Assembly: GCA_015680685.1 (NCBI GenBank)
Contig: MNCI01002657.1
Coordinates: forward strand, 1,121-65,120
Source of the DNA: Gnetum montanum
Lineage: Eukaryota; Streptophyta; Gnetopsida; Gnetales; Gnetaceae
Direction of reading: 5' to 3'
DNA length: 64,000 nt
Part shown: positions 23,781 through 36,085 of the stretch, in pieces
How positions within the stretch are numbered: position 1 is the stretch's first letter
Layout: each line of letters starts with the position of its first letter
The notes under the pieces: generated by a model
Databases searched by the model: none
Told to the model about the DNA's origin: nothing
The model's input: the letters and a program-made list of their open reading frames with translations, nothing else
Position numbers and translations under genes: made by a program

Positions 23781-24950
23781 TTGAGTCTAACTCATTCTAC
23801 AACCAAAAACAAGATAAGAAGATGGAAAAGAACACCATTCTTACCATGAAGAATATACAATAGGATAAGCATTAATGCTTGAAAATGATTTAACATTGAT
23901 TTAGCATAGTTAATTATGTTTCATATGACAAACAAGAAAATAGGTTGGGATACAAAATTAGAAAGAAGGAGGTAACTATACTAATTGCCAAAGCCAAACA
24001 TAAAATCTTGGATAGCTTTTATGAGAAATTATAAATAAAAGAAGAAAAAAATTCTTTTTATAAATTAGAAAAAATAAGAAATGTAAGAATATTAATCACA
24101 TCAAATTCCTTAAGAAAATAGATGATAGAGAGGCTAGAGATATACTCTTATGATACTTTTAGAGGAAAAATCTCCTAATAAATATATTAAAGTGATTCTA
24201 GACATTGATGAAGGGGATAACACTAAAATTTAGACTTGTGGTATAATGCTTGATTTTTCAGTCATAGTAGGTCTACATCAAGAATATATAATTAGCATGT
24301 ACTTATTTCCCATTATTTTGAATGAATTAATAAAGAAAATATAAGATGAAACTCCTTGGTATATGCTATTTAAAAATGATCTTGTGTTGCTGGATACAAC
24401 TAGAGAAAATATTGTTTTTAAAATAGAGAAGTAGAGACATGCTCAAAAATCAAAAGGCTTAAAAATTAGAAAAATTAAGATAAATTATATGTAATTAAAT
24501 TTTAAAAATAACATAAATAGTGATGAAATATAAGTAATAATTCAAGGCCAAATATCCCTCCATGCAAATAGTTTTACTACCTAGGATCAATCCTCCAATT
24601 AGATGGTAAAAATGATAAAGATATAATAGAGTTGAGACAGGATAGTCAAAATGGATATATGCTAGTTATTTTTTATACCATAAAGGAACACCAATAAAAT
24701 TGAAAGGAAAATTTTATAGGATACTAATCAAACATACTATCTTCTATGTACAAAACATTGGATAGTAAAAAATAGGCATAAATAAAAAATTAGTAAAATA
24801 GAACTATGAATGCTTGGATGGATGCTTTATGTTACTAGAAGAGATAAACTACATAATATATATATTAGAGAAAGACTTGAAGTTACTTATATTTTGGAAA
24901 CTTAGATGATTTGAACATATGAAAAGAATATCAAATAATAAATTTATAAA
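23780..24950 (+). pseudogene. L1-type LINE reverse transcriptase fragment
   Basis: Plus-strand remnant of a plant non-LTR retrotransposon ORF2. In order: a lysine-rich pre-RT segment with AKAKHKILDSFYEKL and FYKLEKIRN; the RT palm with VGLHQEY and YLFPIILNELIKKI; the catalytic position, seen as MLFKNDLVLLDTTRENI where an F/YADD box is expected; then RHAQKSKGLKIRKIKINYM; and a C-terminal block with TRRDKLHN, IYIRERLEVTYI and FEHMKRIS. The loss of both catalytic aspartates and the many stops make it inert. It lacks the N-terminal endonuclease and the 3' end. The right edge abuts a Copia LTR, which probably inserted into it. Confidence 0.75.
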
Positions 24951-24956
24951 TAACTG

Positions 24957-26000
24957 TTGTTACATCGTTTGATTGATCAAATGGTCTAATAGGTCAACTA
25001 ATTCCACCTAAAATCAAATTACTTGAGAGCTTACTAATTTTAGAAGGAAGAAAATGCATCATCCTTAAGGTCAAATGATCTTCCCATTAGTTTCTTGACC
25101 TAAGACTAGTATATAATGATAGAGTCCCATTTCTAAATGCCCAAAGCTAAGAAGGATGGCTACACTGAGATCTCACATTTTTGCAACAAAACATAGGAGG
25201 TTGACCAATGTAGAATTTGATGAATTGATCATAGGTTGATCAAACCTAATTAAGATTGACCAATCAAGGAAAAATTAAAAAATGAAATACCAAAAAAATC
25301 CTTGGAACATTATGAGATGAAAAAAATGTTAAGAAGTAAAGATTACCATTTATCTCCAAGGGTGGAGTGTTAATCTAAGAATATCATATCTCTTAGTATT
25401 ATTAATGCATAGGTGGAGATGGATCATTTAATGAATATTACTATATTACTAGCAATAATCAAGATCAAAGAAAATGAAGGCAAAAAAGTTTAAACATGTA
25501 AGAGAAGAAGCTTGATAGAGAAAAAATATCTTTCATTATATTTCTATGCCCTTATTGTCATATCTCTTGCATGATTTGTGCTTGTATTGGATGTGCTCTA
25601 ATGTATTTTGTCACTCCAAAAGCATTAATTCATTTTCCTTTATTTTGAGGTCTAGTTTAAGGATTTTTTCTTTAAAGTATTAATTCTAAAGAATTGAGAT
25701 TGGGAACCATTAATACTAGCACTAGTTTTTTAATGATTTCAAAATTGGAAGGGTAGGAGAAGAAGATATTGAATAGCCCTATAGAATGAACTAGGCACAA
25801 GATAAACCACTATTATTTTTATGTGCACTATTCATTTTATTTAATTATTTATTTTATTTTTAATCTTAGTTTAGATGTTCTTTAGTTAGATTTATTTAAA
25901 TATTTATAGGTATATTTTTTTTTGTTTGTTTTATTTTAAATTATACAAATTTAATTAAGACATCTAATTCACCCCCTAGAAGATTTGAGATTTGATCTAA
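24957..26000 (+). repeat. 5' LTR of Copia element C2
   Basis: Begins TGTTGTTACATCGTTTGATT just inside the LINE remnant and ends at about 26,000, directly before a primer site. It carries the C-run AATTCACCCCC typical of the 3' part of SIRE-like Copia LTRs. The opening is rich in TTGA and TCAA words that look like decayed TCGA. No second LTR copy is recognised, so the end is set by the primer site. Confidence 0.6.
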
Positions 26001-26002
26001 AG

Positions 26003-26015
26003 TTAGTATCAAAGC
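26003..26015 (+). other. Primer-binding site of C2
   Basis: TTAGTATCAAAGC is close to the TTGGTATCAGAGC initiator tRNA-Met complement; all differences are G-to-A. It sits about 100 bp before the gag ATG. Confidence 0.7.
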
Positions 26016-26115
26016 ATTATCTCTTCAATAGTAGATTTACCGCTATCAAGAGTTTATATTTGTTTTATCATTTCCATTATAGGTTTATAATCTACTCACA
26101 ATTATTCTTTCTTTA

Positions 26116-27480
26116 ATGGATCAAACTATAATAATTAGAAGGCAAGGATGAAATATTTCTTATAGCTCTAGGATTTTAATATTTGTATTTTAGTTGTACA
26201 TGGTTAATTTGGAGTCACAAAGATTCACACAATGATAAGTGGAAATTCCTACACAATGCAAAAACCTATCAAAAGTTAGATAGATGATGATCAAAAGGAA
26301 CATGTGAAAAATTCTAAGACCCTAAATGTTTTCTACTATGCTCTATGCCTAAAAGAATTCAGCCAAAGTATCAGTTATAAAACATGCAAGAAGATTTGGA
26401 ATCTCCTTAATTCTATACATTAGGATATTTCTTTGGTTAAGCAATCCAAGACATAAGTTCTTAGTCATAAGTTTATGATTCTAAAGATGACAGAAGTGAA
26501 ATCCTAAAGGATTATTTCATTAGAGCCACTAAAATTACAAATTCTATTAAAGAACTTAATGAAAACTACTCTAATTTAAGAATTTTTCAACAAGTCTTGG
26601 GAAGCCTTCTAAAAAACTTTTATGATAAAGTAAAAATCTTCCTTGAAGTAAGAGATAGCAATCTCATGAAGGTTGACAACCTCCAAGGTAGCTTGGAAAC
26701 TTATGGAATGTCACTTTAAGAGGATAATGATGTTCAATAATCAAATAAGAACATTGTACTAAAATATTCTAATGATGTTAAAGGTGATAACTTGAATAAC
26801 TTTAATGAGGAAGAACTATCTCTCCTATCATGGAAATTTATCATGCTTCTCAAGAGAAAATACAATAGAAAAAGAACTTTCAATAATCACAAGAATACTT
26901 AGAAGAAGAGTGACATTTAGTATTATTATTATCATGCCTATGGTCACATTATAGTTCAATGTTCAAGGAATAAAAAGAAAGAGAAAATTTATAAAGAAAA
27001 AAGGAATCTATGCTCTTGGGATGAATGAGAGAAGTCCTCATCTAATAATGAGATAAATGAAGAATGTAACCTTATTCTCACAATAGCTCTTAAAGGAGAA
27101 GTTCAACCTATTGAAGAAGAGAAGAGCATGAACAAAGAAATAAGTTATGAACTACATCTAAATTCCTTTCATCAAACTCCAAAGTATCTTCATAAAGATA
27201 AAGAGAAAAGCCTATGAATAAGAATTAAATTTTGAAGCTTCAGTTTTTGAACTTCAAGAGAAATAGACTCCTTAGTGTGATTTATATGCAAGTTGTAGTA
27301 TTTTCCAAAAGTGTATAAAGAAGAGAGAGACACAGCTTCAAGAAAAAGAAAAAGAAATCAAAAGCTACCTTAAGCAACTCACTTACTCTAAAGTCACTAT
27401 TGGGCATCAAGCCCAAGAAATTGCAAATCTTCAAAGTGATCTTTAGAAATTTACCTAAGGGAGTATTTGTTTGAACACGA
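26116..27480 (+). pseudogene. Copia gag of element C2
   Basis: Opens at ATG 26,116. Recognisable parts are LCLKEFSQSISYKTCKKIWN, then in shifting frames a KQSKT-VLSHKFMILKM block, a KSWEAF block and a SLETYGMSL-like stretch. This is the UBN2-type Gag core of plant Copia elements. Around 26,919-26,968 is a decayed knuckle YYYYHAYGHIIVQC, in which the first two cysteines have become tyrosine. A lysine/glutamate-rich, coiled C-terminal part follows to about 27,480. It is not translatable because of stops. No protease active site or polymerase is legible after it. Confidence 0.7.
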
Positions 27481-28275
27481 TGATGAGAAACTCAAAGAAA
27501 TTTGGTAATAAATTAGATCTTTAATACAAGCCAACATGACCTACATTTATAATACAAGATAAGTGGAATTATCTTTCAAGGTATAAATTATTTTTTAGAA
27601 ACTCATACATTCAATGATTTTATTACTATAATTATGGTCACATATAATATTATTATACATATAGAAAATATTATGGCTATCATAATATAATATTTTTGCA
27701 ATCTAACCTAGGTAACTATAAGAATATAGTACAAAACCATAAAAATAGGAGAGTACACATGCCTAAAATCATATTACACAAGGTAGATGTTAAAGAAAAA
27801 TATATATTTGATCCAACTCCTTCTAATCAAATTGAATATAGAAAAAGAGAGTTGGAATATGGACCTTGTCTAAACTGACCCAATCATGTAATTATCTCAA
27901 TCTACATTGGGAGGGTTCATGGTTTATTCTTAGAGTAGAATAGTTGCAAATTTTCATTTTAAGTAGTTTTGGATACTATTATTTTTCCCTATAACTACTC
28001 TATGTTTTGCCTTGCATTTTTGTGGTTACTCTAGTGTTGTAAGATTAATTATACACTATTTAAGTTAACCATATATTTTAGTGGATTGATTGACCTTTGT
28101 GTAGTTTTATACCTATTTTAAATACCTAGCTTGACTAGATGTTTCCTTGGTTGACTAAATGCTAGTTCATCAAATCTTTGATAGGTCAACTATCTATACG
28201 ATAATCCAATTTTTTAAATTTTTTAACTCTAATGATAGATAAACTAGATTTATAATAGATTAACCAATGATACAA
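27480..28275 (+). other. Remainder of C2, no domain recognised
   Basis: One open stretch (27,696-27,878) ends EYGPCLN and may continue the C2 polyprotein, but no catalytic motif is visible. From 28,080 to 28,230 the sequence has TTGACTA and GGTCAACTAT words reminiscent of the C2 LTR opening, too weak to call an LTR. Confidence 0.35.
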
Positions 28276-29570
28276 TGGAAAAACTTGGGTTCTAGAAGCT
28301 AAAAATTCCCTAAACGAATAGTTTAATCTCATAATCTATGATCCTAAAAGATCAGAGGTATCATAGATGATCTTGTTGATCACCAAAGGACTTAAAAATC
28401 TATTACTGGCCAAACATAATTAGGAATAAATAATAATGAATGCATAAAAAATCAAATCGCTAGATCCACAAATGATGAAATACCAATACATTAGAAATGG
28501 AAAGGAAATAGCTGAAAATACTACAAACTTATCTTAAATGTGAAATAAAAAGTTTAGAAAATATAGATTTAAGCACCATTTCTAAAAGCTAGAGGAATCT
28601 TTGATTTGAATGCAAGCTTTGTAGAAGAGATGTCTAAAGTCTCCAATCTACACTTAAGCTTTGTAGAAGATGCCTCAAAAGTCTCTGATCTACACTTGAT
28701 GCACAAGAGGCCTCAGAAGTCTCCAATTCTACACCCAAGCTTGATGACTCTATCACCAAAGAATGGCTACTATGTATCTTAGAAGCTAAAAGTTTCATCG
28801 TTGATGGTAAGGCTACTACAATGCTTTAGAGCATGGAAGGGTGAGGTATGCCCTTTGTGATCACAAAAAGTGATCTTCTCTACTTGTTCTCTACTGCTAG
28901 AAGATCCTTTGAAAATTATGTCAACAAGTCTTGAAAATAATCTTAGTTTTCACTTTTATAGGCAATCAACCTACATTTTTACATTGATTTTCCACATCGT
29001 AACTACCCATCATTACTTAACCAATAACAGCATAATTCCATTAGACTATTTTTTGGTTTACATTAGCTAGTATAATTTTTAATGTATTTTTGATTTACAC
29101 TATGAACTCATGACTAGCATAATTATCAGCATATTTTTGATTTGTGCTATTAATTATGCTTTGCATTATAAGTTAAGCCTAAAATGATTTGGCATGAAGA
29201 TGCCTTAGAATCACAATGAAACAAGGTTCAATAGAGAATTTCTATGAAGGATCCAAGGCACTTCTTTAACTCTTGGTCCTAAATCCAAGTTACATCAAAA
29301 GTTACATGAAAGGGATTAAAGCTCTCCTCTTTTTGATCTAACCATGCCATAAGCCTTCCCTATTTATAATCAAATTTCCTTTGAGGTGTTTCATTTTCCC
29401 CTCTTTTTTGATGTTTAGAGGACTATTCTAAAAGACGTCAACAAAAAATATGAAACACAACTATAGGTTTACTACAAATGTTTCTCTCGTCACATCTTAT
29501 TTCATAGATGTTGAGTCATGCTAGTGAGTACTTGTAGTGGTGAGGTAACATTAAGACAATAAATATAAGG
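28275..29570 (-). repeat. LTR-like long repeat L, copy 2
   Basis: Same orientation and order of landmarks as 4,308-6,090. It starts TTGGGTTCTAGAAGC and ends around TGGTGAGGTAACAT. Inside, a short segment containing TCTACACTTAAGCTTTGTAG is repeated three times at about 28,610-28,740, with a spacing of about 50 bp. No coding sequence. Matches seem to continue weakly to about 30,050. Confidence 0.5.
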
Positions 29571-32340
29571 GTTCATGGCCAATATGGATAGTAAATATTC
29601 AGAGTAATATATTTTTGCTAGACGTTCATGTAGAAATGATAAAATAGAGGACAAGAAATTTTGAGTGTGCTAATGTTACCAGTATACTAATAGTATTCAT
29701 ACCTTAGTGATATACCCATTTTCTAATAATTATCTATGATTTATGCTTTATTTTCTAGTTATTCATGTTTCAAGAAACTAGTGTTTTAATATGGGTCACT
29801 TTGGCCACTTTGCTTTTTTTAAGAGCCATTGTTTTGCTATAGGTTACTTTGGTCACTTGGCTTTTCTTCTTTTTCTTTTTAAATAAAATCCTCTTTAGGT
29901 TTCAATGCCAAGTCTAGTGATCATGCTTGATAGGGCATCATGAACCTCGATGAACTAGGTAATAGGTATTGGGGCATATCATATAATAAGAATACAAAGA
30001 CATCATAGATGGGGCTCATCATAAGTTTAGTATCAAGGGATGAATTTGGTGTATGCTTGTAGCTTAGAAGGAATAGCACAAAGTAAAACACCACCAAAAT
30101 TTCATGTTGGAAATTGTAATTTCATTTCCCAACTTGAGGCAAGATTTCATTGTAAATGTAATTTTGTAGTCCATGAGATACAATCTTGCATGCTTTAGGT
30201 TGTGAGACTAAAAAATGCCTCTAACGTTATTATTTCCTCACTTCCCAGGTGGAAAAAGGTTCCTCACGTCTATATTTGAGCTTGGAGAGGCTAGAAATGC
30301 CCTGGGAATGGCCAAAATTAGCATTTTCATGGGTTTTCATAGGGGTATAGCCTCAACTACGTTGGAACCATCTACTCCTAGGTGTAGATGGAATAAATGG
30401 GATTTTTCATTTCCAACCTAATGTAGTCACCACCAAAGCCCAAAGAAGATGCAACATTGGAACTATTGGGATTTTCAATTTTTGAATTGGTGGGATTTTC
30501 CATTTCCATTTTTCCAACAGTAGCCATTGTAGGCATCCCAAGTCTTCAGCAACTACAGCATGACCAATGTAGACATCAATTCCATCAATTCTAGACATTC
30601 TAGTAGTTTCCAACATTTCCCATAATTTTCAACATTTTCCAACAACTTCAACATAGTCCACCAAGGCCAACATAGTTGGGATGGTATCTATGTAGTCACA
30701 AAATTTCATTTACTATTTATAGTAAATGGATGGGCTTTNTACAAAATTTCATTTACTATTTATAGTAAATGGATGGGCTTTGGTGTCTATAGTGTATTCC
30801 AAACTTATTATAAATGAAAACTATGCTGAAATTTGTAATTGTTACCACCTTCAAATTGACATCAATTTATCAATAATCATGATAGGGATGTGCAAGCCCC
30901 AAAAATAGCAATTCCACACCTATACCCAATGTAGACACCTTATTCTCATTCCACCACTTTTTGGCATAGCAACATCATGAGTTATTACATAGCCTAAAAG
31001 CACTTTGCATCCAAAGAGCCTTGTGACCTTGCAACCCCTTTTGGCAGCAAAAACTAGTATCTATGTTGGGCATAGGAACTCCCACATAATACCATTTCAC
31101 CAAAGGTGGAACACCAATCAATGATCACAATTGTTAATCCTAGTTGAAACCAGTGTAGAGTTGCTAGAAACTAGAGTTAGGAAGAATCTAGATCATGGAG
31201 TTGACATAGAAAATAGCCTACAAGCTCCAACAGACTTCAAACTCCTTCAAGCAACTTCTTGTGCACCTAGCATAAAATATGTACTTTCCAACCTACCACT
31301 TTATTTTTCATTTTGATAAAGTCATAGTTCATTGTTATGGATATCTGAATTCACATTTTCATTTCTATGTCTTTTTCCATTCCGAATCTACAATTCCATT
31401 TCCATTTAAGGTTACATTTCCATTTTTGTTTAAGTTTACATTTTCATTTTTGTTCATGTTTACGTGATCATTTTACACTTTTTAAGTTCTTGGGTGATCG
31501 AATAGACCATCCAGGGTGCTTTGAATTTCATTTCTAGATACCCTTGGGATTCAAGGCTAAAACAATTTCAATGCTTGGGATATTCTAGTTTACATTCTAC
31601 CAATAAAGTTTTCCAAGTCCAATAGTTTTCTGGTGCTAGAAATTCTTAATCATTAATTCTTTTCCAATCCTTTTCCAATACCAAGTTTGATACATTTCCA
31701 ACTCTAAGATCCAATTCCTTTAGTCCATTAAGACTAACTTTTGTCGCCCAAACCCTTTTACACATACCTCAGTATAGTTGTGGTAGTTAAATTAGATGTT
31801 TCCACTATATTTTCATAGTAGTTGTTGGATTCCTTGGAACTAGCATGGTCCAAATCTAAGCTCAATTCCATTCTAAAAGCCTTATTCCATTCTGAAAGCC
31901 ACTTTTCATATCAAAATCTAGTTTTCATTTCAAAAGCCTTATTTCATTCTAGAAGTCCATGTCCATTTGAAAAGTTCATTTTTGTTGAGAAAGCCCAATT
32001 CTCTTGCTAGGAAACCAATTTCTTCCATTTTCACCACTCATCATAGTTTTTTCCACTACCTTTCCATTTATAACTAACTATGTTAGTGGATTATCCCACT
32101 TATTACATTTTTATTAATGATAGTAAAACAGCTAAAACTACATTTTCAACATGTCATTTAACCAGTCTACCATTTTACCCTTTAACTTCACCAATAATGA
32201 ATCTAGTCAGCATGCCAAAAGGATCTATGATCCCAAGGACCCCCACCATAGAAAAATGTAGGCAATCCTTAAGGCTTAGGGGGCAAAGTCCCAAGTTTTC
32301 AATGATAAATGAATATTACTATAACTTTGTTTGTGTGAAA
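29570..32340. other. No gene; upstream region of Gag-protease element B
   Basis: Non-coding. The segment 31,300-31,450 is a run of short TTTCCATTT / TTTCATTTTTGTT words. The segment 31,875-31,990 repeats a unit of about 30 bp (AAAGCCTTATTCCATTCT, AAAGCCTTATTTCATTCT). By position part of this should be the 5' LTR and leader of the plus-strand element starting at 32.3 kb, but I could not define LTR ends or a primer site. Confidence 0.35.
30698..30781. other. Perfect 41-bp duplication around a single N
   Basis: Bases 30,698-30,738 and 30,741-30,781 are identical (41 bp) and are separated by NT at 30,739-30,740. The repeat contains the hairpin ATTTACTATTTATAGTAAAT. A lone N flanked by identical sequence is what an unmerged contig overlap looks like, so this is probably an assembly join and not biology. 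Confidence 0.8.
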
Positions 32341-34320
32341 ATTTAGGCTAGCATGCTGATTCTAAGAATGGAAGTAGAAGCAAAATGGGAATACGAGCTT
32401 ATCCACTAAGATGGAAAGGAATACATCCCCTTCCCATATGATAAAATACCCCTAACAAAAACCTATGTGTACATCCTATTTCAACTGATCAAGATGGACA
32501 AAGAGGAGGAAAAAGCTAGCTTAGACAAGCAACAAGAGGAATAGGATGAGTTTAGAACAAAGTTTGAACATGAGAACATCATAGATGGGCTTTTCCAATA
32601 GGCAACTCCTAAAGCCACCTTTTCCACATCCACCCCTCTCACCTCTTCCATGGGGTATGTCCCTCAATATTCATCTCCTCTTTATCCGACCATGTTTGAG
32701 TCCATGCCTATGATAGCAACGCATCAAATACAATCAATGTGACAATCAACTACCTTTGACTTCTTCATGTCTTTCACCACAAAGCCTCAATATGTGCAAC
32801 CATCATTAGTAGTTGTCACCACCACTATCCCTCTTGCCACCTAGATGGGGCCCACCATGGAACCTTTCACAACCCAAGTGTTACATATCCCTTTTGTCCC
32901 ATTTGTGTCCCAGATACTAGCACAAACTTCTTTCTCTTTATTTAGTCCATTAGCCATTATGATGACACAACCTCTTCCCTTGGTGCTACAACCGATAGGG
33001 AGGCCACAAGCATTCTAACAAATCTCACAACCTTTTGTGTAGATCCCATATCCAACAAGGGTACTATAAGGCCTGGATCAAACCTTTCAGATAATCCCAA
33101 AACCTAACTAAAGAGTTAAAAAGGCTTAAGACCTCTACTTCCTAGACCATCAAAATCATGAACTTCTATTAGGAAGATCCCATCAGTCCTATGGTTCCAC
33201 CTCTAACTCTTACCCTTGGTGTCCCCATACCATAGTTTTCAAAGTATAATGGTGAAGGTAATCCAAACTTTCATCTTGTAATCCTTCACTCCAAGTGCTT
33301 GTTATTACAAGCTTGACCACATAAGATAATGGAATATTACCTATGTCCCTTATAGGAAATGCCCTTAATTAGTTCTGTACCCTACCAAGAGGATTCATAT
33401 CCTCTTTAGAAGACTTGATTTTACAATTCATTAACCATTTAAGTACAACTTGAAGCCTAATAACATCCTTGACAAGCAAATGAAGGTTAAGCAAGGACCT
33501 CTTAAACTAGTGCAAACATTTATCCAATGGTAGAATGGTTTTCTTAATGAGATACCAAAAGCTATAGCTGAAACTCACCTTTTAGCTATATTCAAGGGGA
33601 TAATTAACAATTTCATCAATTCACAGTTGTACTACCTAGATCTATCATCACTAAGTTAGGCCTTCTCCTAGACTAAAAACATAGAGGATTTTGTGAAGGA
33701 TAGACACGATCCTTCCTACTTGGCATATAAATACCAACACACACTAAATGATAAGGAGACAAGAAGGAAAAATAACATGGCTATGGTAGCTGTATCCAAA
33801 AAGAGAAAGACAACTAATCAAAGGCCAAGAACTAACTAACTCAAGGCCCCTGCCAACAACCATAATAACCAACCATCGACATCTAGGGCCTCTACATCAA
33901 CTACTTCAAGGCCCAAATTTGAGAAAAAATACCTGATGAAATACACTAGGTTACTCTTAAAGGCATTAGAATTATTAGACTAATTGTTAAAGAGTGGAGA
34001 ATACAATATAAAAAAATGATGAAAAATGCATGTAAGAGGCATGAGAGGATATGTGAGATAGCCAAAGACCCCGCTCAAGCAATAAAAAATGACCCTCCAA
34101 TGCCTAGGTATTTTAAGCTCAATCACTTTTACCATTATCATCAATTGCTAGGTCATGATATCGAGTTTTTCCTTGTGCTAAAGGATGAATTGCAAAAGAT
34201 GATAGATAAGGATGAACTGGTGCTTGATGCATCCAACTCAGTTAGACCTCAAAATCAGTCAATGAACATTTGTAAAGACTTGTTGAAAATAATAGCCCAT
34301 ACACCAAAGCACATTCAATA
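32340..34320 (+). pseudogene. Gypsy gag, family A, plus-strand copy B
   Basis: Most complete gag of the family. The N-terminal part near 32,395-32,580 includes KEYIPFPYDKIPLTKTYVYI. The core at 33,310-33,700 shows MEYYLCPL, FCTLPRGFISSLEDLILQFI, MKVKQGPLKLVQTFIQW, EIPKAIAETHLLAIFKGIIN and SQLYYLDL. This is the Retrotrans_gag fold that assembles the particle. Then come a basic linker and, in the open stretch 34,016-34,324, a knuckle-like HYHQLLGHDIEFFLVLKDEL with both cysteines lost. The layout matches plant Tat/Athila-type Gypsy Gag. Stops and small frameshifts are spread throughout. Confidence 0.8.
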
Positions 34321-34324
34321 TTAG

Positions 34325-35090
34325 CTATGATCCAAGGCTTATGAGAAAACCATTTGTGATTTGGGTACCTCCTTGCAACGAAAGGGGTCCTTCAAATTTT
34401 GTTAGTTCAAGGTCCTCTTTTGTTGTAGGGGTACCATCACCAACATCCCCCAAAGAGTCTTTTGTAATTAGAGTTCCCCAACCCATTCTAACTAAGTCCA
34501 CCCATGTAACTAAACAAAGATAATAAGAAATCTCCAACCAAACAGTAGAAGAAACCTTGGAAAAATCCCAAGAACAAGAACAATAAGGAAGCCAAGGGTT
34601 GAAAGTAAGTGGGCCCATCAAATCCCACTCCCATATCATCTATGTCTATGACCTTAACTACCCATGTTGCTTTAACCAATACACCACAAGAGGAGCCTAA
34701 GCACCAAGACAAAGGGAAAGAGGCTAGGCCTCAACAACCTAAACATGAAGTTCACATTTTGGGTTGAATGGAGGAAGTTAAGAATAATAAGAACATAAAA
34801 CCAAAACCAACAAAAAATACTTCCTTAATGCAATGGAATAGGTTAAGCAGTCTCTAAAACAAAAGAATACAACCTTAATCTTGTATGACCTAGTCATGAC
34901 TTTTGCCACACATCGTGAAGTACTATTTAGGATGCTGACCTCTTTTCCCATTAGCAAGGAAATCCTCTCTAATGAAGAATCCATCCATGAAGTGATGATA
35001 CCTTTTTCACCTAGGGAAGAAAGATCAACATCACTAGTGTTTTGTGATAGTGAAATCAAGATAAACTCCAAAAATAGGAAGGTAACCAAG
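34325..35090 (+). pseudogene. Gag-protease linker of copy B
   Basis: Proline- and valine-rich linker with the triplicated motif FVIWVPP, FVVGVPSP, FVIRVPQP at 34,341-34,500, homologous to KYFVIRVPLPS in the minus-strand copy near 3,400. Then comes a stretch (34,881-35,090) with FPISKEILSNEESIHEVM that corresponds to the leader before the protease in the other copies. Confidence 0.6.
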
Positions 35091-35730
35091 GTACCCATCT
35101 TCATAACCATATGGGTTGGATAATATAAAGTCCATAGGATGCATGTTGATGGTGGATTAGCAAAAAAACATTATATCTTACACCATCATTAAGCATTTGG
35201 ACCTGACAAAACAAATGCAACATACAACAAGTTCAGCCCTTAAATCCTTTAATGGGTCATGGGTTGCTATCAAAGGATTCATCTCCCTAGATTTTGTGGT
35301 ACCCATAATAGAAAGCTTCTTAGTAGTAGAAGAAACACCAGGATTCAACCTTATCATGGGAAGATCTTAACTAGTTTAATTACGAGTTGTGGCTTTACCT
35401 ATCCACTAAGAAATTAACCTACCTTAGGAGGGAGGTGAAATAATCATTCATGGTGATAGTGCAATCCGTCTAGTGGTTAACAACATTGATGTAGAACAAA
35501 GGTCCAAAGTGGAGTTTCAGGATGAAACTCTTACCTTTAGCCACAAAATCAAAGAGTCCAAGGTGACAAAAGAGGCCAAGACAAACAACAATGAAATCAT
35601 TGACACATCATGTGGAAAGCTCACTTTTAACATCATTAGCAAAGGGGATGGGAAATACATGCTTGTGCAACATAGATCGTACACATTTACTAATCTTTTA
35701 AAGATTAGAAAACATCTACACAAGTGATGT
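35090..35730 (+). pseudogene. Aspartic protease of copy B
   Basis: In shifting frames: VHRMHVDGGLAKKH around the active site (seen as VDGG), then a stretch corresponding to the FLVVEETPGFNLI segment, GEIIIHGDSAIRLVVNNIDV and a C-terminal open part to 35,727. It aligns with the minus-strand copies at 2.4-2.95 and 12.15-12.73 kb. No reverse transcriptase follows; coding ends and spacer begins. Confidence 0.75.
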
Positions 35731-35984
35731 ATACCCCTAGTCCTCCTACCCCATGTGCTTATGACCATGTAACCATATGTACTTATAGCCTTTTAGCCTA
35801 GTTTACATTTTACCTTTCTTTATGTTAAAGTTAGATTTTCATATAGCTAAAAGTTTACTTTGGTTTTGCATTTTTACATTTAAAGATTTTTTTTCTATTT
35901 ATTAAAAACAAAATATTTATAAAAATTTTAAAACATGAAAAAATATAGAAACATTTTTATGTTTTGCTTTATCATACGACCTAC

Positions 35985-36085
35985 TAAGACCTTAAAATGG
36001 TAGAAATATGAGGCTAGCCATGGCCTAAAACTGGAAAGTCCTATGGTCTACCATGGCCTAAAATTGGTAAACAATGTCATAACTT
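35985..36085 (+). repeat. 32-bp repeat, inverted copies
   Basis: Two to three units, the reverse complement of the 11.5-kb repeat (CCATGGCCTAAAACTGG, CCATGGCCTAAAATTGG). They follow the protease at the same relative place and in the orientation expected for a plus-strand element. Confidence 0.65.

Noticed and set aside
27696-27878. 60-codon frame as an independent small gene
   Set aside because: Most likely the decayed continuation of the C2 polyprotein; no start context or conservation to support a gene.
34325-34639. 104-codon minus-strand frame
   Set aside because: It is the complement of the Gag-protease linker, whose plus-strand reading is homologous to the copy near 3.4 kb.
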